DNA of 19,403 nucleotides from the NCBI GenBank assembly GCA_049522195.1, contig JBEKOB010000075.1, positions 1-19,403 on the forward strand. Reading direction: 5' to 3'. Position 1 is the stretch's first letter. The number at the start of each line of letters is the position of its first letter. A program made the position numbers and the translations under genes. Shown one piece after another: positions 6,582 through 13,959 of this stretch. Origin of the DNA: UBA9647 sp049522195. Lineage in GTDB: Bacteria > Bacteroidota > Ignavibacteria > UBA10030. The notes below the pieces were generated by a model. That model was not told the origin of the DNA, did no database searches, and worked only from the letters and a program-made list of their open reading frames with translations.

Positions 6582-7979
6582 TCAAAAGAACCTGTATCGC
6601 AATCCAATCGAAGCTGAATAAGATGAATTCACATTCGACCAGGGTTGGCTGGCGGAATAGTACGTGATTTGATTGTCATAAGAATATCCGCCTGTCACAC
6701 TAAGGGAGACGTCGTTCTCGATGAAGAAATTGAATCGCAAGTCGATTCTATGTGTCAGTTCTCTCATGAAATTCTCGCTATCGTCCGTTCCACGAGGATA
6801 GCTCAATCGATTCAAGGTGTAGCCAATGCTCGCGTCAATCCGTTCACCGATTTGATACGATGCACGCGCTCCAAGCGTTAAGCCAATTCGCCTTTGATAG
6901 TCTTTATCCGGAATCGTTACAGCCATAGTTGCCGTCAACTCTGTAGAGAGTGAAACCGGATATCCGTAGTCACCGTCAATCTGAAGATAGTCTTGTGAAT
7001 TCTTCACAACCGACGAATATTGATCCCCATCCTGATCCGATTCGCTGGCACCATGGAGTATGCCTGCAGACAGCCTCCATCCGAATAACCGCGGCTCGAT
7101 GCTTTCTGACAAGACTTCCGACGCTCTCAAAACCTCGTAGGCGTACGCCCCGGGAGTTTTTAGGATCTTCATTTTCTCCAGTTCATCGAAAATGTCTCGG
7201 ATGAGGAACTTGGCATAGCGGTCCTGCGAGAACATATACTCACTTTGCTTTGCCAAATGGTCGACCAGACGAAGGATTTCCTCGCGGGTGAGCGGCCTTT
7301 CAAGCACCCCATCTTCTTCGAGTTTGTCAAGAACTCTCAGTGCCGCGAATATTGACTCTCCGTCTCTCATCTTGCCAAACCCCACCCCTACTCCGGCTGA
7401 TAACTGGTAATTCCGGTTCTTGCTGTAACTTGTTTGTGAATTGTCGACTCCGAAGTTCGATTGGCTGGATTCGTTATGATCGTAGTAATAACTCCCGTGC
7501 CCTTGTCCTTCTACGAGCCAAAACCATTTGTCGGGCACGAAGTATGTGGAGTATCGAGCACTTGGAGTGAGGTCAAGGTTGGTGGATTTTTCGGACGAGT
7601 TTGATCGATAAAGCCCTGAAGGGTTCTCGTTCGAACCATCGAACCAGTGAAGATTCGAATTCAGGGTGGTGTTGATTTCAAGGGATCTATCTTCGCTCAA
7701 TTCCGATCGCACATAGACAAGGCCGGTTGTGAGATTCGTGTTGTCTGATTTGTCGGAGCTTTGAATCGCGTTTCCCGAGTGGTCTACATTCTTTTGCCAA
7801 CTCCCGCTCAGCGTACCGAGGAATCTTTGATAGGATGAGGTCGGAATGCGGAAATCAGTTATCGAAACCGGCTGGCCAAAGCAGTGGGAGGAAAGCAATA
7901 TGGCAGAAATCGTAAACGCCAGGGACAAGTGCCAGATTCGTATTGATCGACAGAATTTGAAGGCAATGGTTGTGAGCAT
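6582..7979 (-). CDS. Outer-membrane barrel-like protein with an internal helical insertion
   Basis: A 465-residue secreted protein. ATG 7979 is chosen because GGAG sits 7 nt upstream and it opens a signal peptide (MLTTIAFKFCRSIRIWHLSL, then AFTISAILLSSHCFG). Residues 45-205 and 298-465 are strand-rich with alternating aromatics and many Ser/Asn turns (LVYVRSELSEDRSLEINTTL, ARYSTYFVPDKWFWLVEGQG, YQLSAGVGVGFGKMRDG). The protein ends IGLRYRFF, a typical barrel C terminus. Residues about 205-297 are clearly helical and charged instead: ESIFAALRVLDKLEEDGVLE, LTREEILRLVDHLAKQSEYM and IRDIFDELEKMKILKTPGAY. This is a long extramembrane insertion in a barrel. I do not recognise a named family; function unknown. 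Confidence 0.75.
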   Translation of the reverse strand: MLTTIAFKFCRSIRIWHLSLAFTISAILLSSHCFGQPVSITDFRIPTSSYQRFLGTLSGSWQKNVDHSGNAIQSSDKSDNTNLTTGLVYVRSELSEDRSLEINTTLNSNLHWFDGSNENPSGLYRSNSSEKSTNLDLTPSARYSTYFVPDKWFWLVEGQGHGSYYYDHNESSQSNFGVDNSQTSYSKNRNYQLSAGVGVGFGKMRDGESIFAALRVLDKLEEDGVLERPLTREEILRLVDHLAKQSEYMFSQDRYAKFLIRDIFDELEKMKILKTPGAYAYEVLRASEVLSESIEPRLFGWRLSAGILHGASESDQDGDQYSSVVKNSQDYLQIDGDYGYPVSLSTELTATMAVTIPDKDYQRRIGLTLGARASYQIGERIDASIGYTLNRLSYPRGTDDSENFMRELTHRIDLRFNFFIENDVSLSVTGGYSYDNQITYYSASQPWSNVNSSYSASIGLRYRFF

Positions 7980-8277
7980 CGATGGCTCCAAGGTGTTTGA
8001 TTGACTGTAGAGATTGTAGAGCGGTGGGAACGGTAAACTGGACACTTTCGCGGGTTTCATAATAATCGCCCCCCAAGGCAATTTTCGAACTCCGCAACTT
8101 CTCTGCGGAAACACTACAAGACACGATGCATTCGATAAGTCCACGACAGTCCGGACTGAATCTGATTACTACTCAATCAAATACCATTCCGTACATTTGG
8201 CAGCATATTTTTTTGACGCGTAGATGCACTCATCGGGATTACTCTACGTAATTTGATACGTCCCTGAAACGATCTGC
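7980..8277. other. Spacer upstream of the barrel gene
   Basis: A 298-bp stretch between the barrel gene start and the sigma-factor stop. The barrel reading frame extends upstream to 8144, but the extension has no secretion logic and precedes the better ribosome site. An inverted repeat CGTAGA (8219-8224) / TCTACG (8243-8248) with an 18-nt loop lies just downstream of the sigma-factor gene. On the minus strand it is not followed by a T-run. I see no RNA gene here. Confidence 0.4.
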
Positions 8278-8823
8278 TTACAAGTACTGTCGCAGATGAC
8301 GACGAAGTATCCTCAGCCCCCGCGTGATCTGGTTTTCAACGGTCTTTACGCTGATTCCAAGTTGCCTGCCGATTTCCGCATTCGGCATCTCCTCCACCCT
8401 GCTCAACAAAAACACCTCGCGGCACTTCGGTGGTAGCTTCGTCCTGATGACTTCAGCCACTTTTACCTCCAGCATGCTCGCGTGTAATGAATCGGCGGGA
8501 TCATCCTTCGATCCGTACATTGCGGTAACTGTTTCTGCTTCGAGTTTCTTCTGCACGGCATCATGCTTCAGATGGTCCAGGACGAGGTTTCTGCTGATCC
8601 GGAAAAGATACCCGAGGAAGGGAAGGTGCGATTGGAGAGAGGAACGGTGGTTCCACACGCGCACAAACGTCTCTTGAACGACGTCGTGCGCCGTGTCGAC
8701 ATCCTGAAGAGTATACGCGACGCGCCGAAAGATGATCGGTTGGTACTTCTCGAACAGAACGCGAAACGCCTCCCGGTCTCCCCCCCGCGTACGTTCAATG
8801 AGCTGTGACTCAGTCTCCTGCAT
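8278..8823 (-). CDS. ECF-family RNA polymerase sigma factor (FecI-like)
   Basis: A 181-residue extracytoplasmic-function sigma factor. Sigma region 2 spans about residues 15-85: the opening DREAFRVLFEKYQPIIFRRV, the DVVQETFVRVW core-binding and -10 recognition helix, and GYLFRISRNLVLDHLK. Region 4 spans about 117-171, with the helix-turn-helix NAEIGRQLGISVKTVENQIT that contacts the -35 element. There is no C-terminal extension. ATG 8823 gives the normal family length; the frame runs on to 9015, but that extension (PCFPLSPEMGITLS and so on) is not sigma-like. Family knowledge: such factors are released or activated by FecR-type anti-sigma proteins and transcribe receptor genes. It is divergent from the FecR gene at 9014, not upstream of it on the same strand as in the classical fec order. 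Confidence 0.93.
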   Translation of the reverse strand: MQETESQLIERTRGGDREAFRVLFEKYQPIIFRRVAYTLQDVDTAHDVVQETFVRVWNHRSSLQSHLPFLGYLFRISRNLVLDHLKHDAVQKKLEAETVTAMYGSKDDPADSLHASMLEVKVAEVIRTKLPPKCREVFLLSRVEEMPNAEIGRQLGISVKTVENQITRGLRILRRHLRQYL

Positions 8824-9013
8824 ACGGTGCTTGTCCGCTTCCCTTATTGAAAGTAGAAACAAACTTAGGCAGGTGCAATGCACGAGTGACATTCGCCACG
8901 CGAATGCCGGTGGAATTGTCTGGAGTCTGTCATCGTAAGGTCCGAGCAATTTGACCTGACTAAGAGTAATTCCCATTTCCGGGGATAGGGGAAAACAGGG
9001 ACATGATCGTTTC
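8824..9013. promoter_or_regulatory. Divergent control region between sigma factor and FecR genes
   Basis: A 190-bp spacer between two divergent starts, so it should hold at least two promoters. A TTGACC at 8951-8956 looks like a -35 element, but I see no matching TATAAT-like -10 at 16-18 nt. AGGGA at 8997-9001 is the only ribosome-site candidate for the FecR start, 12 nt upstream. If the sigma factor is autoregulated, its own promoter would lie here, but no bipartite motif repeated elsewhere could be recognised by eye. Confidence 0.4.
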
Positions 9014-9982
9014 ATGGTACAACCCCCTCAATCACACTCAACTTTCTCGGCTAAGCAAATGAAATCAAGGTTACCACAAGCCCTGAATACACTATTTCGC
9101 ATCCACGAAAGCCCCGATGCTGCCGAGGCCAAGATCCAGGATGCGCTCAGCGAAAGCGCCTCCCGGTTGCGGACCATCGACCCTCAAACGCAACAACAGT
9201 GGTTGAGGCTTGAGCGCGCGACGAGGCGGTCCGACACTGAAGCCGTTCCGTACAGGCCCCGACTGGTGCCTCGCCTCGCGTTCGGAGCGGCCGCTGTCGC
9301 CATCGTTGCTGCCGCCATCTACTTCTCCACCTCATCTCCGCAATCATCTCCCGGGACGTTTGCGACGCGGATGGGTGAGCAGAAGGAGGTTGTTCTCGGC
9401 GACGGCTCGCAGATCACACTCAATTACGCGAGCGAACTTGTTGCGCCTGCACAACGGCCCAACGAACCGCGCCGGGTCTCATTGACGGGGGAAGCCTATT
9501 TCCGGATCCGGCACACGGGAAGTCCGTTCATCCTTACCACGCAATCCGCCAACATTGAGGTTGTAGGAACTGAGTTCAATGTGTGGGAGCGCGACGGATC
9601 GGTTGAAGTCGGCGTCGTGAGCGGGGCGGTGAAGGTCCGGGTCGTGAAAGATGGAAAAGACAGCACGTTGTTGCTCACACAGAATCAGATGGCATTGTGC
9701 CCGCGGGACGCGTTTCCACACCGTCTCGCGAGTATCTCCTCACCGGAATACCCTGGATGGATGCACGGGAAGCTCCTGCTGGATAGAACACAGTTCATCA
9801 CGGCATGCCGGGAGCTTGAGATGCGCTTCGGCGTGACGATAGACGTTCGTGACACGGCCCTTCGCGAAAAGATGATTACTGGAATTCTCGATGCGCGGAC
9901 TGCAGCCTCCGGGCTTAGCGCACTTTGTCAGCTTACAGGGAAAGAGTTCACTCATGCCGGCAAGACGTACATTATTCATTAG
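9014..9982 (+). CDS. FecR-family anti-sigma / sigma regulator, inner membrane
   Basis: A 322-residue single-pass membrane protein with the FecR layout. Residues 1-86 are cytoplasmic and helical (LNTLFRIHESPDAAEAKIQD) and would contact the sigma factor. Residues 87-105 are the transmembrane segment (RLAFGAAAVAIVAAAIYFS). The periplasmic FecR domain, about 115-215, has the typical strands ATRMGEQKEVVLGDGSQITL, RRVSLTGEAYFRI, PFILTTQSANIEVVGTEFNV and EVGVVSGAVKVR. The C-terminal DUF4974-like part (about 248-322; LLLDRTQFITACRELEMRFG) ends HAGKTYIIH. Family role: it senses the STN domain of a TonB-dependent receptor and controls the sigma factor. ATG 9059 is a possible shorter start with no ribosome site. 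Its last 29 nt overlap the receptor gene, so the two are cotranslated. Confidence 0.92.
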   Translation: MVQPPQSHSTFSAKQMKSRLPQALNTLFRIHESPDAAEAKIQDALSESASRLRTIDPQTQQQWLRLERATRRSDTEAVPYRPRLVPRLAFGAAAVAIVAAAIYFSTSSPQSSPGTFATRMGEQKEVVLGDGSQITLNYASELVAPAQRPNEPRRVSLTGEAYFRIRHTGSPFILTTQSANIEVVGTEFNVWERDGSVEVGVVSGAVKVRVVKDGKDSTLLLTQNQMALCPRDAFPHRLASISSPEYPGWMHGKLLLDRTQFITACRELEMRFGVTIDVRDTALREKMITGILDARTAASGLSALCQLTGKEFTHAGKTYIIH

Positions 9983-12449
9983 CCTTCTCTGCGCGGTTAC
10001 CTGCCTCGGAGTTGCGCAGGAAAGCGAACGGGTACATTCCTTCCGTTTTCGCGACGCACAGCTCCGTGCGGCACTGGATTCGCTGATGCGATGGTACGAC
10101 GTCCCGGTGATCTATCTGGACAAGGATGTCGCCGGAAAACGAGTCACGGCGGAATGCAGCAACTGCACCTTTGACCAGGCGCTGAGAGCGGTGACCGACG
10201 AACAAGGGTTGCTCTGGAGAAGGATCGGCAACCAGGTTCTTCTTCAGAAGCGTGAGGCCGAGCCGGAATCATCCGCTGCCACACTTGCAGGGACAATCAG
10301 CGATTCCCTGACCGCCGAAGGGGTCCTCGGTGCCGACGTGCTTCTCTTCAACGATCAGGACTCGGCAAAACCCTATCGGTGGTGTCCCACAAATCCGTCC
10401 GGCTTCTTTTCCCTCCGCAACATTGAGGGGGGAACCTATGTTCTCCACGTCCGCCGCCTCGGGTATAGGACACTCAACCGGCAGATTACAATTGTACAGG
10501 GTCTATCGATGGTGCACGATGTTGCGCTCGTCGAAGAGGAAATCCTGCAACCGGAAATCACCGTTGAAGGGCGTCGGTCTGCATTTTCAGCGTCGGAAGG
10601 AATCTCCCGGGGGGTGTATATCCGGGCGACCCCCTCGGATCACAACCAGTATCTTCTCGAAGGTGCGAGGATCTACAACCCCCTGCACGTGGGGGGTGTG
10701 ATGAGCGCTTTCAACATCGATGCTTTGCGGGATGTGCAGGTCGTCGCCGGCGGCGTCCCTCCCTACTACGGCGGGCGCATCGGGGGCATTCTCGATCTCG
10801 CGCTTCGCGATGGAGCGGGAAAGAGATTGAGCGGCTCGGCTTCAGCCGGTTCGCTCGGCTCCAGTCTTTTGCTGGAGGGACCCGTGTTCGATGCGACCAC
10901 CCTTATGATCTCCGGGAGGCAGGGTTACCCCGACGCGTTTCTCCCAGCGGATAGGGAGAATGAGCCGCGAACAGATCTAAACTCCTCCGAAGTGATCGGA
11001 AAGTTGACGTACCATCTCTCGCGGGACCAGCGGATCTCATTGATCGGATATTTTGAGGGGGACGCGCTCGGCAATTCGGTCGGCCAGGTGGGAAATCAAC
11101 CCCAGATGGATATCTCCAATTCCTTCCATTGGGGAAACGTCTCGGCAAACCTGCGATGGGTGGGCGTTGCGTCCCCCTCTCTGTTTTTCTCTGCATCGGC
11201 GATGTACACCCGGTACGGTTTCGATGTCGAACACCTTCTTACGGAGTCCGCCGCCGGCTCGCCGAAGAAATTCGATTCGGATTACCTGATAGAAGACGTT
11301 ACCGTCCGCGCTCATGCAGAGTATTTTTACGATGAATATCACACGATGCTTTCCGGCGTCGAGTTGACACACCACCGGTTGGGGGGAACTATCAATGAGT
11401 TCTCCAGCCAGATTGCCTCCGCGTCGTTCGACGGCTTTTCCCCCTGGGAACTCTCCGTGTACGTCCAGGATCAATGGCGGTTGGTGCCGTCTGTGCTCGC
11501 GGAGCTGGGCGCTCGGGCGACATCGTTCGTGGCAAAGCAGGGTTCCTTCTCGGCGGTCGACCCGAGGTTCTCTCTGGCAGTATCGCTCAGCGACAACATC
11601 CGCCTGTACTCGTCTCTTTCCTCGGTCACTCAATTCATACACCCGTACCGCAATAGCGGCATATTCCTGTTCTATCCATCGATCTTCCTGTATCCTTCGA
11701 CAGAGCAGATTCCACCGTCCACGTCGTTACAGTTCTCTCTTGGGATGGAAAAGAATTTCGGTGAAAACCGCTACCGGTTTGCCGTCGAGACATACTACAG
11801 GACCACACAGAAACTTCATGAATTCGCGTATGATACGACCGCCAAGAGGACGCTCGCAGATGCGCTCCTCGTCGGCGAAGGGAGCGTCTCTGGGGCTGAG
11901 ATCACGCTCGACAAACGGTTCGGTGCCGTCACCGGCACAATCAGGTACGGGTACTCGTGGGCGAGCGATCGCTTCGCCGAACTGAACGGTGGAGCCCCGT
12001 TCAGACCGCGATTTGACCGGAGGCATGAATTCTACGCGACCATTTCATATGCGCCGACCGAATCCTGGACCCTTGGCACAGTGTGGCTTCTTTCTTCGGA
12101 TCAGTTCCCGTCATTTGCGCCGAGGGGTGTGAACGCTTCGAAGGTATCCACAGCGAATGAACCCAGTCTAGGGTTAGACGTCGGGTCCAACTACGCTGAA
12201 CCATATGATCTGAACGGCGATCGGCTGCCCGGGTTTCAGCGTCTCGAGCTTCTGGCGCAGCACAGGTTTTCGTGGTGGGGAGCTCCGCTCGAGGCAACAC
12301 TCCGAATGCTCAACGGCTATGGCCTGATCGATCCGTTCACCTGGACGTTACGGCAAAGCAATGATCCCAGGCTGAAGTGGAGTGCGACGATCAATCCACC
12401 TCCACTGTTTCCGTTGTATCCGGTGGTAAGTCTGAGTGTGAGATTCTAG
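9954..12449 (+). CDS. TonB-dependent receptor with N-terminal STN signalling domain (FecA-like)
   Basis: An 831-residue outer-membrane receptor. Signal peptide 1-21 (MPARRTLFISLLCAVTCLGV, A). STN domain at about 27-98 (SFRFRDAQLRAALDSLMRWY, FDQALRAVTDEQGLLW, GNQVLLQ), the part that contacts FecR in transducing receptors. Carboxypeptidase-regulatory-like domain at about 109-195 (LAGTISDSLTAEGVLGADVL, GTYVLHVRRLGYRTL). Plug at about 210-300 (YLLEGARIYNPLHVGGVMSA, FNIDALRDVQVVAGGVPPYY, GGRIGGILDLALRDG). The rest is a 22-strand-type barrel ending VVSLSVRF. ATG 9954 lies inside the end of the FecR gene and gives the signal peptide at the N terminus; AGGGAAAGAG lies upstream. It probably imports or senses an unknown ligand using TonB energy. 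The ligand cannot be inferred; siderophore is the classical case, but glycans and peptides are also common. Confidence 0.92.
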   Translation: MPARRTLFISLLCAVTCLGVAQESERVHSFRFRDAQLRAALDSLMRWYDVPVIYLDKDVAGKRVTAECSNCTFDQALRAVTDEQGLLWRRIGNQVLLQKREAEPESSAATLAGTISDSLTAEGVLGADVLLFNDQDSAKPYRWCPTNPSGFFSLRNIEGGTYVLHVRRLGYRTLNRQITIVQGLSMVHDVALVEEEILQPEITVEGRRSAFSASEGISRGVYIRATPSDHNQYLLEGARIYNPLHVGGVMSAFNIDALRDVQVVAGGVPPYYGGRIGGILDLALRDGAGKRLSGSASAGSLGSSLLLEGPVFDATTLMISGRQGYPDAFLPADRENEPRTDLNSSEVIGKLTYHLSRDQRISLIGYFEGDALGNSVGQVGNQPQMDISNSFHWGNVSANLRWVGVASPSLFFSASAMYTRYGFDVEHLLTESAAGSPKKFDSDYLIEDVTVRAHAEYFYDEYHTMLSGVELTHHRLGGTINEFSSQIASASFDGFSPWELSVYVQDQWRLVPSVLAELGARATSFVAKQGSFSAVDPRFSLAVSLSDNIRLYSSLSSVTQFIHPYRNSGIFLFYPSIFLYPSTEQIPPSTSLQFSLGMEKNFGENRYRFAVETYYRTTQKLHEFAYDTTAKRTLADALLVGEGSVSGAEITLDKRFGAVTGTIRYGYSWASDRFAELNGGAPFRPRFDRRHEFYATISYAPTESWTLGTVWLLSSDQFPSFAPRGVNASKVSTANEPSLGLDVGSNYAEPYDLNGDRLPGFQRLELLAQHRFSWWGAPLEATLRMLNGYGLIDPFTWTLRQSNDPRLKWSATINPPPLFPLYPVVSLSVRF

Positions 12450-12491
12450 GAGGCCCCTTGGATTCCGGATCCAATGACAATAATAGACCGC

Positions 12492-12611
12492 CCCCGAAAC
12501 AGAATCATTCGGGGCAAGCAAAGCCGCTCACAGTCTTGTTGTCCGACAGTTGAACTGGCGGACATGGGCCATCTTCGACAGTTTGATTGTCGAAGAACAG
12601 CTGGCTGTTCT
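12492..12611 (+). promoter_or_regulatory. Cluster of four stem-loops between receptor and propeller genes
   Basis: The 220-bp spacer contains CCCCGAA/TTCGGGG (12492-12514), TGTCCG/CGGACA (12540-12564), CTTCGACA/TGTCGAAG (12573-12595) and AGAACAGC/GCTGTTCT (12594-12611). The second and third share the core CGACAGTT with complementary partners changed to match, so they look like two versions of one hairpin. The third and fourth overlap by 2 nt and could be alternatives. The fourth is followed by only TTT, so it is at best a weak terminator. A transcript-attenuation or processing element separating the receptor from the downstream genes is plausible. Confidence 0.45.
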
Positions 12612-12669
12612 TTGCACCCCCTGTGGTCCATTCCTCAGCAAGAAGGTACGTTTGAATAAGAGGTCTGTG

Positions 12670-13875
12670 ATGACAAATCGATACAAACATCTCATCACTG
12701 CAGCACTCGTGCTGCTTGTCCTTTCCGTCGGCTGGGAGAATCGGGACACATCACCGGTCCGCTTCGGAAAGATCTATCTCTTCGATCAGACGCTCTATGT
12801 AAGCGAACTGACACGTGGCGTCCGGCAGCTCGGCATCTCGAGCCCCTCCAGTCCGGCAAACCTCGGACTGATTAAGATGGCCGGCAACCATGATACCGCA
12901 CTCCGAGGCACTGCCGACGATCGCCGTATTCTCTATGCAGACTCATACGCTGATCTGATCGTGTTCGATGTTACGGATCCTGCGACTCCGAAGGCGCTTG
13001 ACACACTGCGGAATATCTTCGGACAGTCGTACGCGATCGGGTGGGGCGATGACATCCTTCTTGGCCGTCCGCCTAATATGGCAATCGATGACATCGGTGG
13101 CGTCGAAGGTTGCTGGGGCTGCAGGGAGAAAGCGATTTCTCCCACGAGTGTCATGACGAGCAGCTCGCAGGTCAAGACGACAGCGGATGCCAGCAGTCCA
13201 AGCGAGGCGGGAAGCTCATCAGGGCGCGGCGGCTCGATGGCCCGGTTCGCAGTAGTGGACGATTATCTCTACTGTGTCGATTACAACCAGCTTTACGTTT
13301 TTGAGATCGAAAATCCGGCGAAGCCTCGCTTCGTCAATCGCGTCCAGATTGGATGGGGTATCGAGACCATCTTCCCTTACACCAACTACCTTTTCATCGG
13401 CGGAGAGAACGGAATGTTCATCTACTCCCGCTCAGATCCCCGTAACCCGAAGTACGTCTCGATGTTCCAGCACGCTCGCTCATGCGATCCGGTGGTGGTG
13501 GAAGGATCCTACGCTTACGTGACGCTGCGTGGCGGCACGCGGTGCGGCATGGTTGTGAGCGCGCTGCACGTTGTCGCGATCGCGGATCTCTTCAATCCCA
13601 AAATTATCGCTTCATATCCTCTTCCCCAGCCAATGGGACTCGATGTACGCAGCAAGATCGCATATGTGTGCGACGACAGCGCAGGTGTCGTCGTACTCGA
13701 CGCGACCGACCCGGTCAGGATCCGTGAGCTCGCGCGCATCACGGGCAAGCCCGGCTACGATACGATTCTGCAAAACGATATGTTGATTGTTGTCAGCGAA
13801 GGGGCGGTGTCGTTCTACAACGTCTCGCACCCCGATGCGCCGTTCCTGCTTGGGCGATTCCAGCTTCCGGCGTAA
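12670..13875 (+). CDS. LVIVD-repeat beta-propeller surface protein
   Basis: A 401-residue protein of the LVIVD-repeat type. ATG 12670 is chosen because AGAGG lies 6 nt upstream and it opens a signal sequence (MTNRYKHLITAALVLLVLSV). The propeller covers about residues 35-395, with recurring blade motifs in which a displayed value is followed by a turn: DLIVFDVTDPATPK, QLYVFEIENPAKPRF, GMFIYSRSDPRNPKYVS, LHVVAIADLFNPKIIASYP and VVVLDATDPVRIRELARI. A linker at about 145-190 contains GCWGC and a Ser/Thr-rich stretch. Relatives in Bacteroidota are usually lipoproteins, but here the place of the lipobox cysteine is tryptophan (LSVGWEN). The protein probably acts in the periplasm or on the surface; its partner is unknown. 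It follows the TonB receptor by 220 nt. Confidence 0.85.
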   Translation: MTNRYKHLITAALVLLVLSVGWENRDTSPVRFGKIYLFDQTLYVSELTRGVRQLGISSPSSPANLGLIKMAGNHDTALRGTADDRRILYADSYADLIVFDVTDPATPKALDTLRNIFGQSYAIGWGDDILLGRPPNMAIDDIGGVEGCWGCREKAISPTSVMTSSSQVKTTADASSPSEAGSSSGRGGSMARFAVVDDYLYCVDYNQLYVFEIENPAKPRFVNRVQIGWGIETIFPYTNYLFIGGENGMFIYSRSDPRNPKYVSMFQHARSCDPVVVEGSYAYVTLRGGTRCGMVVSALHVVAIADLFNPKIIASYPLPQPMGLDVRSKIAYVCDDSAGVVVLDATDPVRIRELARITGKPGYDTILQNDMLIVVSEGAVSFYNVSHPDAPFLLGRFQLPA

Positions 13876-13959
13876 GAACTTTCTTCCCGTCCGCGGGGGT
13901 CCTTGGGAAATCCGGGTGGCCACAAGACGGGGTTGAACAATGCAGACAAGGGGAGGCTC

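Noticed and set aside
8824..9015. N-terminal extension of the sigma factor to ATG 9015
   Set aside because: The extra 64 residues are not sigma-like, overlap the opposite FecR start by 2 nt, and ATG 8823 gives the normal family length.
11037..11642. 201-codon minus-strand frame inside the receptor gene
   Set aside because: It is a shadow of the receptor gene; its product is Arg/His/Gln-rich with no domain.
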